A stretch of 41,018 nt of DNA from an uncultured Alphaproteobacteria bacterium (GCA_937776645.1 CALMRI010000006.1:1-41018); one strand, 5' to 3'. Numbered from the stretch's first letter, positions 8,867-17,786 are shown. Numbers and translations: made by a program. Notes: generated by a model from the letters alone, not told the origin.

Positions 8867-10078
8867 TTAAACAAATGCTCGGCAGTGGACCGGTAGCCAA
8901 CCGACCGAAAGCAGGTCACCCACTTTTAGTCTGTCGCCCACCTCCGCTAGCGGTACCTTGGCCATCAACTCAGCGCCGCTTTTCAAGGTCATCAGCACCC
9001 TTCGATGGTCGCCAAAATAGATGATTTCCGAAATCGCTGCCGGCAAGTTTTCGGCGCCATTGGCCTGATCAATATTAACCAGAACTCGCTCTGGCCGGAT
9101 CGACAGCGTGGTCCGGTCTCCTACCGACATCGGATTGGTGGCGGTTGCCGTGGCGACCATGCCGTCAGCCAACAATACGCGGCAGCTCGTGCCGTCGGTG
9201 GCCTCGACGACGCCGTGCAGGGTGTTGTTCTCACCGATAAAGTTGGCGACGAACTCATTAGTCGGGCGCTCATAGACTGAGACGGCATCGTCGATCTGCT
9301 GAATGCGACCCTGGTGAAAGACCGCGACCCGGTCGGACATGGTCAGCGCCTCGCCCTGGTCGTGGGTAACATAGACCACGGTCATGCCAAGTTGGTCATG
9401 CAGGTGCTTGATCTCGATCTGCATCTGCTCGCGCAGCTTTTTGTCTAAGGCGCCAAGCGGTTCATCCATCAGCACTACCTCGGGTTCGAACACTAAGGCC
9501 CGGGCAAGGGCGACCCGTTGCTGTTGCCCACCCGACAGGTGTTGTGGTCTGCGGCTCCCAAAGGCCTGCAACTCGACCATTTCCAGCGCATCCTTGGCGC
9601 GTTTCTGGACCTCAGCTTTGGGTAATTTGCGTTGAATCAGAGGATAGGCGACGTTCTCCAAAACGGTCTTATGCGGGAACAACGCATAGTTTTGGAAGAC
9701 CACGCCCATGTTTCTCTGGAATGGCGGCACATTCTTGAGCGACTTGCCGTTCAGCTTTATGTCGCCCCCTGTGGCCGCCTCGAAGCCGGCCAACATCATC
9801 AGGGTGGTGGTTTTTCCAGAGCCGGAAGGGCCGAGTAAGGTAAGAAATTCACCGCGCTGGATCGCCAGATCCAAGTTTTCGACGACATTGACCTTGCCAT
9901 CATAGGTCTTCTCCACGTCGATGAATTCGATGATGTCGTCGCTTGCGTCGATCACAAAAACCCCATTCCCCGCCAAATCGGTGTTTGTTTTCCCGCCGTG
10001 GGTGCAGATCGTTGCTCCGGTCGGATCTTTACAGTTTAAGTTTGACCGGCTGAACGGTTTTGTCAAAGCCGGTTCCAT
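8867..10078 (-). CDS. ABC transporter ATP-binding protein, spermidine/putrescine (PotA) type
   Basis: A 403-residue importer ATPase that powers uptake through the two permeases encoded divergently. Motifs in order: Walker A GPSGSGKTT (83-91), Q-loop near Gln129, signature LSGGQQQR (181-188), Walker B VVLMDEP (201-207), D-loop LGALD and H-loop VTHD (237-240). A TOBE-like C-terminal domain follows (about 290-403). The first ~45 residues before the conserved core are longer than usual for PotA; GTG codon 42 is an alternative start, but an AGGAGTTAC lies just ahead of the annotated ATG. It shares a 202-base divergent region with the binding-protein gene. The ACAD gene follows on the same strand. 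Confidence 0.93.
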   Translation of the reverse strand: MEPALTKPFSRSNLNCKDPTGATICTHGGKTNTDLAGNGVFVIDASDDIIEFIDVEKTYDGKVNVVENLDLAIQRGEFLTLLGPSGSGKTTTLMMLAGFEAATGGDIKLNGKSLKNVPPFQRNMGVVFQNYALFPHKTVLENVAYPLIQRKLPKAEVQKRAKDALEMVELQAFGSRRPQHLSGGQQQRVALARALVFEPEVVLMDEPLGALDKKLREQMQIEIKHLHDQLGMTVVYVTHDQGEALTMSDRVAVFHQGRIQQIDDAVSVYERPTNEFVANFIGENNTLHGVVEATDGTSCRVLLADGMVATATATNPMSVGDRTTLSIRPERVLVNIDQANGAENLPAAISEIIYFGDHRRVLMTLKSGAELMAKVPLAEVGDRLKVGDLLSVGWLPVHCRAFV

Positions 10079-10280
10079 GTAACTCCTGGGGAACCCCGTC
10101 GGGTGATGCCTCTCAGGGGCCGGGTGGCGCTAAATCATTGGACACGACCCCCCTCTTCATCGTCAAATTTATCCTGTGGATTTAAAAAAAGCTGGGGTTT
10201 TCAGCGATCATGCAACGGTGGTTCTGACGCATTGAACTCGCTGTTTAAAACATTCAGGGTACAAAAAAGGAGAGTTACTC

Positions 10281-11345
10281 ATGAGTTTAAAAGGCACATT
10301 GGGAAAATGGACGGCGGCGGTGGTGATGGCCACGACCGTGTCGATCGGCGTTGCCGAAGCACGCGAATTCACCATTGCGTCCTGGGGCGGCGAGTATCAG
10401 AAGGGCCAAAGAGATATTTTCTTCGCTCCCTACGCCAAGTCCAAGGGGATGAAATTCCTAGAGGACACCTATCTTGGCGGCTGGGCGCAATTTCAGGCGA
10501 TGCAGGAAACCAAGAATATCCCCTGGGACGTGGTCCAGGTTGAAACTGCGGAAATGGCGCGCGGCTGTGAGGAAGGTCTGTTCCTACAGCTAGATTGGTC
10601 GAAGATCGGTCCCAAGGCCAACTACGTTTCCGGAGCGGCAAGCGAATGCGGGGTCGGCGTGGTCATCGTCTCGGTAGTCATCGCCTATAACGACGACCTG
10701 ATCGGCGCCGACAAGCCAAAGACCTTGGAAGATTTTTTTAACGTCAAGAAATGGCCGGGCAAGCGGGGCCTGCGTGATGACCCCAAACACAAGCTTGAAT
10801 TCGCCTTGATGGCCGACGGCGTGCCGGTTGGCGATGTTTACAAGGTCCTCTCGACACCAGCCGGTGTCGATCGAGCCTTCGTCAAGCTTGACGAGGTGAA
10901 ACCCTTTCTGCAGTTCTGGAAAGCCGGCGCGCAAGCTCCGGAATGGTTGGGTTCGGGCGATGTGGTCATGTCCACTGCCTATAATGGCCGGGTGAGCTCG
11001 GCGCAGAAGAGCGGGCGCAACCTGAAGATGATTTGGGATCGCAACACCGTGTATCTCGACAGCTGGGTCATCCTAAAGGACTCGGCTCATATCGAGACGG
11101 CCTATGGCTATATGAAGTATTATTCGGACCCGAAATTGCAGGCCGAATATTCAATGAACGTGCTGCCCTATGGTCCGTCTGTGAAGGATGCAGTTCAGCA
11201 CATTCCGGCCAAGGTTACGGAGACACTGCCGGCTGGTAAGAACGTCGAGGGTGCGTTTGTTACCGGATCAGCCGAAGGCATTGCGTTCTGGATCGACAAT
11301 CTTGACGAGCTGACCGAACGTTGGAACGCCTGGAAGGGCCAATAA
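10281..11345 (+). CDS. ABC transporter periplasmic substrate-binding protein, PotD/extracellular solute-binding family
   Basis: A 354-residue secreted binding protein. Residues 1-27 form a signal peptide (positive start, hydrophobic core AAVVMATTVSIG, cleavage after VAEA). The mature start REFTIASWGGEYQKG is the hallmark of the PotD-like family (COG0687), and the DDLIGADKPKTLEDFF segment is the usual hinge region. It captures a small organic solute, probably amine-containing, for the permeases downstream. An AAAGGAGAG sits 7 bases before the ATG. A strong hairpin lies between this gene and the first permease, which typically lets binding protein exceed membrane components. The exact ligand is not predictable; polyamine specificity is only a family label. 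Confidence 0.92.
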   Translation: MSLKGTLGKWTAAVVMATTVSIGVAEAREFTIASWGGEYQKGQRDIFFAPYAKSKGMKFLEDTYLGGWAQFQAMQETKNIPWDVVQVETAEMARGCEEGLFLQLDWSKIGPKANYVSGAASECGVGVVIVSVVIAYNDDLIGADKPKTLEDFFNVKKWPGKRGLRDDPKHKLEFALMADGVPVGDVYKVLSTPAGVDRAFVKLDEVKPFLQFWKAGAQAPEWLGSGDVVMSTAYNGRVSSAQKSGRNLKMIWDRNTVYLDSWVILKDSAHIETAYGYMKYYSDPKLQAEYSMNVLPYGPSVKDAVQHIPAKVTETLPAGKNVEGAFVTGSAEGIAFWIDNLDELTERWNAWKGQ

Positions 11346-11374
11346 TACGGCTCCACGTCACCCATTGAGGGTGT

Positions 11375-11402
11375 GTCGGCGGAGAATATTCTCTCCGCCG
11401 AC
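11375..11402 (+). terminator. Intercistronic hairpin after the binding-protein gene
   Basis: A perfect 11-bp stem (GTCGGCGGAGA / TCTCCGCCGAC) with a 6-base loop ATATTC lies 30 bases after the binding-protein stop. A T6 run follows about 17 bases later, so it could be a leaky terminator or, more likely, an mRNA-stabilising hairpin that raises binding-protein expression over the permeases. Confidence 0.65.
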
Positions 11403-11442
11403 CGCCGGTCACGCCGCGCTTTTTTAGGGAGGGTTCGGCATC

Positions 11443-12687
11443 TTGGCCTCGTTGCGTCACGCGCAAAAAACCGGTCAATCCGTCTTAGCGGGCAAACTTG
11501 CCCGGGGTGAACGCGCACGCAAGCTGACCGCACTGTCGTTGATAGCGCCGCTATTCCTGCTTTTAGTCTGTGTGTTCGGTGTGCCAATTCTTGCGGTGCT
11601 GTATTACAGCGTCGATAACCCGTTGATCGGCAAGGTCCTTCCGCAAACCACGGCGGCGATGGCTGAATGGGATGGTCGGGCCTTACCCGGTGACGCGGCC
11701 TTTGACGCCTTCGCCGCGGACGCCAAGCTTGCCTATAAAGCCAAGACCATCGCCCGCGCGGCGCTGCGGCTGAATTACGAAATCGCTGGTTTTCGCTCGA
11801 TGACCATGAAGGCGGCCCGGCGGATCCATCGCTTCAAAGGAGCATCGATCAAGGAAGAGCTGATCGCCCTCGATAAACGTTGGGGCGACATCGTCTATTG
11901 GCGGGCGATCAAGGATGCTAGCGCCAGCTATACGCCGCGCTATCTGCTCGCCGCGGTCGATTTGGAACTGACGTGGGGCCAGGGCATCGTCCAGGTTGAG
12001 GAAAATCGTCGGATTTATTTAGCCTATCTGATGGAAACCTTCTGGATCAGCGCAGTCGTGGTGCTTTTGTGTGTCGTCATCGGTTACCCGATTGCCTATC
12101 TGATCGCCACCTCAAAGCCGGCCAAGCAGCGGATTTTATTCATTCTCATTTTGATACCGTTTTGGACTTCGCTGCTGGTGCGCACGGCGGCCTGGGTGGT
12201 GCTGTTGCAGAATCAGGGGATGGTCAACGATTTCCTGATCTGGCTCGGGATCACCGACCAGCCGTTCGAAATGATCTTCAACCGTTTCGGGGTCTATGTG
12301 GCGATGGTGCACATCCTGCTGCCGTTCATGGTGCTGCCGGTCTATAGCGTGATGAAATCGATCTCGACCGATTATATGCGCGCCGCCGCATCGCTTGGCG
12401 CGCGCCCTTTCTCGGCGTTTTTGTCGATCTACCTGCCGCAGACCATCCCCGGCCTCGGGGCAGGCTGCTTGCTGGTCTTCGTAATCTCGTTAGGCTTCTA
12501 CATCACCCCGGCGCTGGTCGGTGGGCGCAGCGATCAAATGATCGCCTCGTTGATAGCCCAGTTCGCGCTTGGCACCGCGAACTGGGGCATGGCGGCGGCG
12601 CTGGCGGTAGTGGTGCTGGTCTGTGTCGCCGCGATCTATCCGATCTATCACCGCTTTGCCGGTGGTGATCGAATGAAATTGAACTGA
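11443..12687 (+). CDS. ABC transporter permease (PotB-like) with large periplasmic insertion
   Basis: A 414-residue inner-membrane permease. The first membrane helix spans about residues 29-55. It is followed by some 135 mainly polar residues, then five helices starting near 195 and including WISAVVVLLCVVIGYPIAYL. The cytoplasmic coupling loop EAA-like motif is SLGARPFSAFLSIYLPQTIPG. The large insertion makes the protein longer than PotB (about 280 residues), as seen in a subset of alphaproteobacterial PotB-like permeases. The start is TTG, with AGGGAGGG 9-10 bases upstream; no better ATG precedes the first helix. The stop is 11 bases before the next permease. Confidence 0.9.
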   Translation: MASLRHAQKTGQSVLAGKLARGERARKLTALSLIAPLFLLLVCVFGVPILAVLYYSVDNPLIGKVLPQTTAAMAEWDGRALPGDAAFDAFAADAKLAYKAKTIARAALRLNYEIAGFRSMTMKAARRIHRFKGASIKEELIALDKRWGDIVYWRAIKDASASYTPRYLLAAVDLELTWGQGIVQVEENRRIYLAYLMETFWISAVVVLLCVVIGYPIAYLIATSKPAKQRILFILILIPFWTSLLVRTAAWVVLLQNQGMVNDFLIWLGITDQPFEMIFNRFGVYVAMVHILLPFMVLPVYSVMKSISTDYMRAAASLGARPFSAFLSIYLPQTIPGLGAGCLLVFVISLGFYITPALVGGRSDQMIASLIAQFALGTANWGMAAALAVVVLVCVAAIYPIYHRFAGGDRMKLN

Positions 12688-12698
12688 TCGGGGCAACC

Positions 12699-13511
12699 AT
12701 GGCGCTTCCGGCGAACGCAACCCTTGGCCAGCAGGTCAGCTATGTCGGACTTCGGGTGATCTGCGCCTTCGGCTTTCTGTTTCTGCTGTTACCGACCTTG
12801 ATCATCATGCCGATCTCGTTCAGCTCTGGGACCTTCCTTAACTATCCACTGCCGGGCCTGTCCTTGCGTTGGTATGAGCAGGTTCTGCAGCCGCACCCCT
12901 GGGGTTTTGCCTTCAAGAACAGCATGATCGTGGCCTGCGCGACGACGGTGATCGCCACGGTGTTGGGCACACTGGCGGCCTATGGGCTGACGATGGCTCA
13001 GTTCAGATTCAAAGGCCTTCTGGTGGGGTTCCTGATCTCACCGTTGGTGGTGCCGCTGGTGATCACCGCCTTGGCGGCGTATTTCGCCCTGGCCAAGGTC
13101 GGATTACTGGGCACCCATATCGGCCTAATCCTCGCGCATACAGCGTTGGCCACGCCGTTCGTGGTGATTACCGTGACCGCCACCTTACAAGGCTTTGACC
13201 ATAACATGGTGCGCGCGGCGGAAAGCCTGGGGGCAAACCCGATCAACGCGTTCTTCAGCGTCACTCTGCCGCTAATCCTGCCGGGGGTGCTGTCGGGGTC
13301 GGTCTTCGCCTTTGTCACCTCATTTGACGAGATCGTCGTGGCGTTGTTCGTCGCCGGGCCGGGCCAGTTCACCATGCCTCGGCAACTCTTCGCCGATCTA
13401 CGGGATCAGCTCAATCCGTCGATCATCGCCGTCGCCACCTTGTTGACCGTGGCCTCGATCTGTCTGATGGCGCTCATCGAGATCCTACAGCGCCGCAAGG
13501 ACACCGGATAA
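12699..13511 (+). CDS. ABC transporter permease (PotC-like)
   Basis: A 270-residue permease with six predicted membrane helices, beginning VICAFGFLFLLLPTLIIMP. The EAA coupling loop is AAESLGANPINAFFSVTLPLILPG. It ends in a short charged tail (LQRRKDTG). Length and layout match PotC. It pairs with the permease 11 bases upstream and with the divergent ATPase to complete an importer. GGGGCAACC before the ATG is a weak ribosome-binding site, consistent with translational coupling. Confidence 0.93.
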   Translation: MALPANATLGQQVSYVGLRVICAFGFLFLLLPTLIIMPISFSSGTFLNYPLPGLSLRWYEQVLQPHPWGFAFKNSMIVACATTVIATVLGTLAAYGLTMAQFRFKGLLVGFLISPLVVPLVITALAAYFALAKVGLLGTHIGLILAHTALATPFVVITVTATLQGFDHNMVRAAESLGANPINAFFSVTLPLILPGVLSGSVFAFVTSFDEIVVALFVAGPGQFTMPRQLFADLRDQLNPSIIAVATLLTVASICLMALIEILQRRKDTG

Positions 13512-13898
13512 GACGGATCGTTAAACTAAAATCACCGGTCTTTAGTCTGTTTTAAGCAGGAGACTGAGCGACCGGCAAAGCTCAGCCTTCTCGGGAGGTT
13601 CTAAACTGGCTACCATTCGTCGAAGTGGGACGGGGTGGCGGCGTTCAGGAGAAGAGTGATGGAGCGGAGATCGGCAAGCGCCGGTCGACTGCAAAGTGTT
13701 GTCGTCAACATGAGAGCCTAAGCAGTGGTGGACGCCCAGGATTACTAATCGTCACTAATCGGGACGCGACGTGATATCAAAAGTGGCCCCGTTGGATCGA
13801 TCGTCGAGATCACACCAGCGGGGCCGGGCGCGACGGTGCGGGCGGCCGGCGCAAAAGCAAATAACGCTCTGGTGCCCGTTCGGAAAAGGATGACCGCC
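13512..13898. other. Intergenic region, no supported gene
   Basis: This 387-base gap follows the permease operon. Near its start is a weak inverted repeat (ACTAAA at 13525-13530, TTTAGT at 13541-13546) that could help end the operon. A 33-codon minus-strand frame (13610-13711, starting MLTTTLCSRPALADL) has no recognised relatives and no clear ribosome-binding site. The rest shows no pattern I can name. Confidence 0.4.
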
Positions 13899-14735
13899 AT
13901 GCTGACGATCGACTCGCAAGTTCACGCCTATGAGCGGGATCACTTGGGACGGCCCTGGGTCGGAACGCTTGCCGGTCCGCCAGAGGTTACCGGCGATGAC
14001 ATGGTCGCAGCGATGGATGCGGTCGGCGTCGATGGCGCGCTGCTGGTCTCGCCCTACTCGATGTACCGATACGACGCCAGCTATGCCCTTGCGGTCGGCG
14101 CCGCGCACCCCGGTCGCTTTGGTTTAATCAAGCCGGTTGATCCAACCGATCCCGGCGTGACCGACACGATTGCCGACTGGGCGGCGCTGGACGGTACGGT
14201 GGCGATCCGGGTGATGATGGCGCACGGGGTTTCGGTCGACCCTAACGGTCGGGGTATCAAATGCGTGCTACAGGCTGCCGCCCGCCACGCGCTACCGGTT
14301 AATCTGCTGTGTTGGGGTCATACCGACCAGGCGGCGATCCTGGCCCGGGCGCATCCGAACACCATGCTGGTTATCGATCACCTCGGCTTGAACCAGCCGT
14401 TCGTGCCGCCGGCCCCGGCGGAGCCGTTTGCCGATCTGACGCAAGTCCTGGCTCTGGCCGAGCACCAGAACATCGTTATTAAAATCTCCGGCGCCTGCAC
14501 GCTCTCCCATGAGCCGTACCCGTATAACGATCTCTGGGACCCGCTGCGGCGGATTTTCGACGCTTTCGGCCTTGATCGTTGCCTGTGGGGCACCGACTGG
14601 ACCCGGGCGGTCAATCTGCTGACCTATGCCCAGGGGGTGGAGCCATTCCGCCTGACCGACTGCTTGTCCGAGGACGAGCGCGCCGCTCTGATGGGGCGGA
14701 CCCTGCAGCGAGTCTATAGCTGGTCGCCATCTTAG
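13899..14735 (+). CDS. Amidohydrolase family protein (amidohydrolase_2), paralogue of the gene at 5786
   Basis: A TIM-barrel hydrolase of 278 residues from the chosen ATG. That ATG is preceded by AAAAGGA at 8 bases and gives MLTIDSQVHAYER, matching the start of the other amidohydrolase. Longer frames from 13836 (GTG) or 13890 (ATG) are possible. Motifs: DSQVH on strand 1 (Gln replacing the first metal His), LVIDHLGLNQPF, the IKISGACTLS strand with Lys, and LWGTDWTRAVN near the C-terminus. The family hydrolyses lactones, amides or decarboxylates aromatic acids. It stands alone between the importer operon and a minus-strand dehydrogenase. Confidence 0.87.
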   Translation: MLTIDSQVHAYERDHLGRPWVGTLAGPPEVTGDDMVAAMDAVGVDGALLVSPYSMYRYDASYALAVGAAHPGRFGLIKPVDPTDPGVTDTIADWAALDGTVAIRVMMAHGVSVDPNGRGIKCVLQAAARHALPVNLLCWGHTDQAAILARAHPNTMLVIDHLGLNQPFVPPAPAEPFADLTQVLALAEHQNIVIKISGACTLSHEPYPYNDLWDPLRRIFDAFGLDRCLWGTDWTRAVNLLTYAQGVEPFRLTDCLSEDERAALMGRTLQRVYSWSPS

Positions 14736-14759
14736 CCAGCTGCCATTAATAGACGGAAT

Positions 14760-15653
14760 TTATCGGGTTTTAGGGATCTCGACGCCGGCCATTTTCTCCA
14801 AGGTCTTCGCCAGTACGGTGATGTCCTTGTCGCGGCCCATTTCGGCCATGCAATGCATGAACAGGGTGCGAATATTCGTGCCTAGCCACATCGGCGTTTC
14901 ATACAATTCGGCTTCCCGGCGCCAGAGCTCCAAATCCTTTTCGATGATGTACATGGCGCCGCCATAATCGAAATTGTGGGTCAGGATGTGGTTGGGGATC
15001 TTAGTTTCGGTTGCGCTGTTGCGGCCGGACGAGGCGTTGATCACCTCCAGCATCTGCTCCGGATCTAGGCCGGCCTTGACCCCTAAGGTCATCGCCTCAA
15101 GCGCCACCGACAAGTTGCCGAAGGAAATGATGTTGTTGACCAGCTTCATCGTCTGTGCGGCGCCGGGTTGGTCGTTGAGATAGACCAGTTTTCCGGAGAT
15201 TGCCTCCAGGGCCGGCTTAAGCGCATCGAAGGTCGCCTTGTCGCCGGAACACATGATTCCAAGGGTACCGGCCTCGGCGCCTGGCGGGCCGCCGGAGATA
15301 GGCGCGTCGAGGAACGCCTTGCCGGCCTCGGCCATCTTTGCCGCCACGTCGCGGGAATAGGCGCTGCCGGTGGTGCTTAGATTAACATAGGCCGTTGCCT
15401 GTGCGCCGGCGACTGCGCCCTCATCGCCTGTTGCAACCGCTTCGGCGGCGCCCAGATTGGGTAAACAGGCAAGGACGAATTCCGCCATGTCGGCGGTTTC
15501 CTTGGCGGTTTGCGCCACGAGGGCGCCGCGCTGGGCGAGGATCGCGGTGCGGCTTGGGTCGGTATCACAGACCACGAGTTCGTGGCCGGCTGCCGCGAGG
15601 TTGACCGCCATTGGCCGCCCCATGGCGCCGAGCCCGATAAATCCGATACGCAT
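14760..15653 (-). CDS. NAD(P)-dependent beta-hydroxyacid dehydrogenase (3-hydroxyisobutyrate dehydrogenase / tartronate semialdehyde reductase family)
   Basis: A 297-residue beta-hydroxyacid dehydrogenase. The N-terminal dinucleotide fold GFIGLGAMGRPMAVNLA (4-20) is followed by VVCDTDPSR, where the Asp suggests NAD preference. FLDAPISGGPPGAEAGTLG carries the substrate-binding signature, and the catalytic Lys sits in TMKLVNN near residue 170. The family oxidises 3-hydroxyisobutyrate or reduces 2-hydroxy-3-oxopropionate; which applies here cannot be told. GAGGAAACG precedes the ATG. It is divergent from the MFS transporter with a 242-base shared upstream region, so joint regulation is plausible. 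Confidence 0.92.
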   Translation of the reverse strand: MRIGFIGLGAMGRPMAVNLAAAGHELVVCDTDPSRTAILAQRGALVAQTAKETADMAEFVLACLPNLGAAEAVATGDEGAVAGAQATAYVNLSTTGSAYSRDVAAKMAEAGKAFLDAPISGGPPGAEAGTLGIMCSGDKATFDALKPALEAISGKLVYLNDQPGAAQTMKLVNNIISFGNLSVALEAMTLGVKAGLDPEQMLEVINASSGRNSATETKIPNHILTHNFDYGGAMYIIEKDLELWRREAELYETPMWLGTNIRTLFMHCMAEMGRDKDITVLAKTLEKMAGVEIPKTR

Positions 15654-15895
15654 TTTCGTTTCCTCACAGTGGTTATGCGCGTTTTGAGGTGACCGCGCTG
15701 CGGGATGGCCGTGATAGGTTGCCGTCTAGACTATCGTTGCTTCGCCAGTCTATCGCAGGTTTGAGAGTTGTCCGCGTGAATCGCCCGCGGACTCATCGAA
15801 CAAGTGGCGATTTCATCATTCCGGCCAAGCCAGATTGTGGCTCGGCCACTATTAATTTGTCCATCGACCCGGTTCCGAGGAATTTATAGTCGACG

Positions 15896-17104
15896 ATGCG
15901 AGAGCTGCTGAACACGAAGATTCCGATTGTCTTGCCAACCATGGTCGTGGTTCAGGCTTTCGGCACGATGTGCAGCTACGCGGCTGCGGTAGTGGCGGTT
16001 CAGGCCTCGGCGGATTTGGGGGTGAAATCGTCGAATATAGGCATCTTTACGGCCGTGGTCTATGTCGTCGCGATGCTGTCGGGACTGGTAGCCGGCGGTC
16101 TTCTTGCCCGCTATGGGGTTATTCGGACCAGTCAGATGGTGCTGTTGGCCGGCGGGCTCGGCCTCTGCTTGGCCGGTTCAGTACCATGGTGGCCGGTGAC
16201 CTTGGTCGCCGCCGCGATGATTGGCATGTCGACTGGGCCGCTCAATCCGGCCGGTTCACGAATCCTGGCCAGACATTCGCCGCCGCGATGGCAACCTCTG
16301 GTCTTTTCGATCAAGCAAACAGGAACGCCAATGGGCGGCATGCTGGCCGGTCTGCTGTTGCCGCCGTTGATGGGGCTTTACGACTGGCGTATAGCCGTCA
16401 TCTCGATCGCGGCGATTCCGCTGCTGATGGTTTGGGCGCTTCAGTTCGTTCGGTCTGGGCTTGACGACGACCGCGATCCCGGCTTCCGGATCAGCCTTTC
16501 TGGTGTCGCGGATGCGTTGCGGGTGGTGGTGACCAACAAAGCACTCACCACGCTGGCGGTGGCCGGCCTTCTCTATACCTTCGTGCAGATGGCGCTGCTC
16601 TCCTTCATCGTGATTTATTTGGTCGAGGTGAATGGCCTGTCGAGCGCATTTTCCGGCCTTGTGTTTGCGATCATCCATGCTTCGGCGATCCCGGCTCGGA
16701 TCTTTTGGGGTGCGGTCGCGGGTCGGCTGCTAAGCACTTGGGTGCTGCTTGGCCTGGTCGGCATCATGATGTCCGGCAGCATCATCGCGATCAGCTTTTT
16801 CACCCCGGACTGGCCGTTCTGGTTAACCGGGCTGGTTGCGGTCTTGTTGGGCGTCAGTACCAATGGCGTGCTTGGCCTGTTACTTTCGGAATTCGCTCGG
16901 TTGGCGCCCCCGAACAAGGTCGGCGAGGCGGCGGGCGGCGGCCAGTTCTTCATGTTCATCGGCATTGTCACCGGGCCCCCGGTCTTCGGCGCCATCGTCG
17001 AGTTCGGCGGTGGTTATGAGCCCGCCTTCTACCTAATCGCCGCTGCGTCCTTGGCTGCCGGGATCTATCTGTTACTAACCCGTCGGCAGGGTTTGTCAGT
17101 CTAG
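15896..17104 (+). CDS. MFS transporter
   Basis: A 402-residue major facilitator with about twelve hydrophobic segments and a short cytoplasmic loop between the halves around residues 195-205 (RSGLDDDRDPGF). The loop after helix 2 reads GLLARYGVIRTSQ, a form of the MFS loop motif. A GAGGAA lies about 14 bases before the ATG. Sequence gives no substrate; the neighbouring hydroxyacid dehydrogenase and CoA enzymes make an organic acid a reasonable guess. It is followed by a 439-base region holding the decayed higB. Confidence 0.88.
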   Translation: MRELLNTKIPIVLPTMVVVQAFGTMCSYAAAVVAVQASADLGVKSSNIGIFTAVVYVVAMLSGLVAGGLLARYGVIRTSQMVLLAGGLGLCLAGSVPWWPVTLVAAAMIGMSTGPLNPAGSRILARHSPPRWQPLVFSIKQTGTPMGGMLAGLLLPPLMGLYDWRIAVISIAAIPLLMVWALQFVRSGLDDDRDPGFRISLSGVADALRVVVTNKALTTLAVAGLLYTFVQMALLSFIVIYLVEVNGLSSAFSGLVFAIIHASAIPARIFWGAVAGRLLSTWVLLGLVGIMMSGSIIAISFFTPDWPFWLTGLVAVLLGVSTNGVLGLLLSEFARLAPPNKVGEAAGGGQFFMFIGIVTGPPVFGAIVEFGGGYEPAFYLIAAASLAAGIYLLLTRRQGLSV

Positions 17105-17266
17105 CCGGCTGGTCGGCTTGGGGTCGAGACCGTTGCCGGTGAACCGCCCAAAGGGCTGCATCCCGAGGTGGTAAAATAAGACGCAGAAGAAAGCAGAAGA
17201 AATATGATTGATGTACTGTGTCTATTTTCTGTCTTGATCACCAATTATTAGCGAATATCGTGATAG

Positions 17267-17527
17267 AAGCCGCAGAGATTTTCCTCCGGCGCGTTCGTCC
17301 AAGCCTTTCAGGGGTTTTCGGACCAGGCTAGCCGGCGTTTGGCTGTTTTGAATGCGGCAACGTCACTGGATGGTCTATGCGCTCTGCGAAGCAACCGTCT
17401 TGACACTCTGGGCGGTGATCGACGCGGGTAGTTCAGAATGCGTATCAATAGCCAGTGGCGAATTTTTTTTCAGTGGGGAGTAGGGGGCGGCGGTCCCGTA
17501 AATGTCGAGATAGCCGACTATCACTGA
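17267..17527 (+). pseudogene. higB: Decayed HigB/RelE-type toxin gene
   Basis: No intact frame exists, but reading the frame that ends at the TGA at 17525-17527 gives a HigB pattern: SGAFVQAFQGFSDQASRRL, LNAATSLDGL, SNRLDTLGGDRRG, then a TAG stop at 17429-17431, then FRMRINSQWRIFFQW and the hallmark C-terminus VEIADYH. The TAG sits where relatives usually have Gln (GDRxGQxSIRIND), a one-base change from CAG. Further in-frame stops at 17261 and 17264 remove the expected N-terminus. HigB toxins cleave mRNA on the ribosome; this copy should be inactive. It lies 16 bases upstream of higA, the normal higBA order. The identification comes from the translated pattern, not from a search. Confidence 0.75.
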
Positions 17528-17543
17528 ATGAAAGGAAGTAACC

Positions 17544-17786
17544 ATGTTGCGCCATGCCGTCCACCCTGGCGGTGCCCTCAAGAAAGAGCTAGACGAGTTG
17601 GTGATAAAGCCAACTGAGCTCGCCCGGCAGATCGACGTGCCGGCTAATAGGCTTACACAAATCATTCAGAGTAAGCGCTCAATCACTGGCGATACGGTGC
17701 TTAGGCTTGGCCATTGGTTAAAGACCAATCCGCAGTTTTGGATAAGCTTGCAGGCACAGTTCGATCTCGCCGTAGCCCAGCGGTAA
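17544..17786 (+). CDS. higA: HigA-family antitoxin (XRE helix-turn-helix), orphan
   Basis: An 80-residue helix-turn-helix protein beginning MLRHAVHPGGALKKEL, with the HigA core IKPTELARQIDVPANRLTQI (22-41) and ITGDTVLRLGHWL (47-59). HigA binds its own operator and neutralises HigB. It is somewhat shorter than the usual 90-100 residues, ending at FDLAVAQR where relatives carry a further charged tail. AAGGAAGT lies in front of the ATG. The partner toxin gene just upstream is broken, so this is a surviving orphan antitoxin that may still act as a repressor or protect against related toxins. Confidence 0.9.
   Translation: MLRHAVHPGGALKKELDELVIKPTELARQIDVPANRLTQIIQSKRSITGDTVLRLGHWLKTNPQFWISLQAQFDLAVAQR

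Noticed and set aside
13610..13711. 33-codon minus-strand frame starting MLTTTLCSRP
   Set aside because: It has no ribosome-binding site, no recognised relatives and no partner; it could be a gene remnant but cannot be supported.
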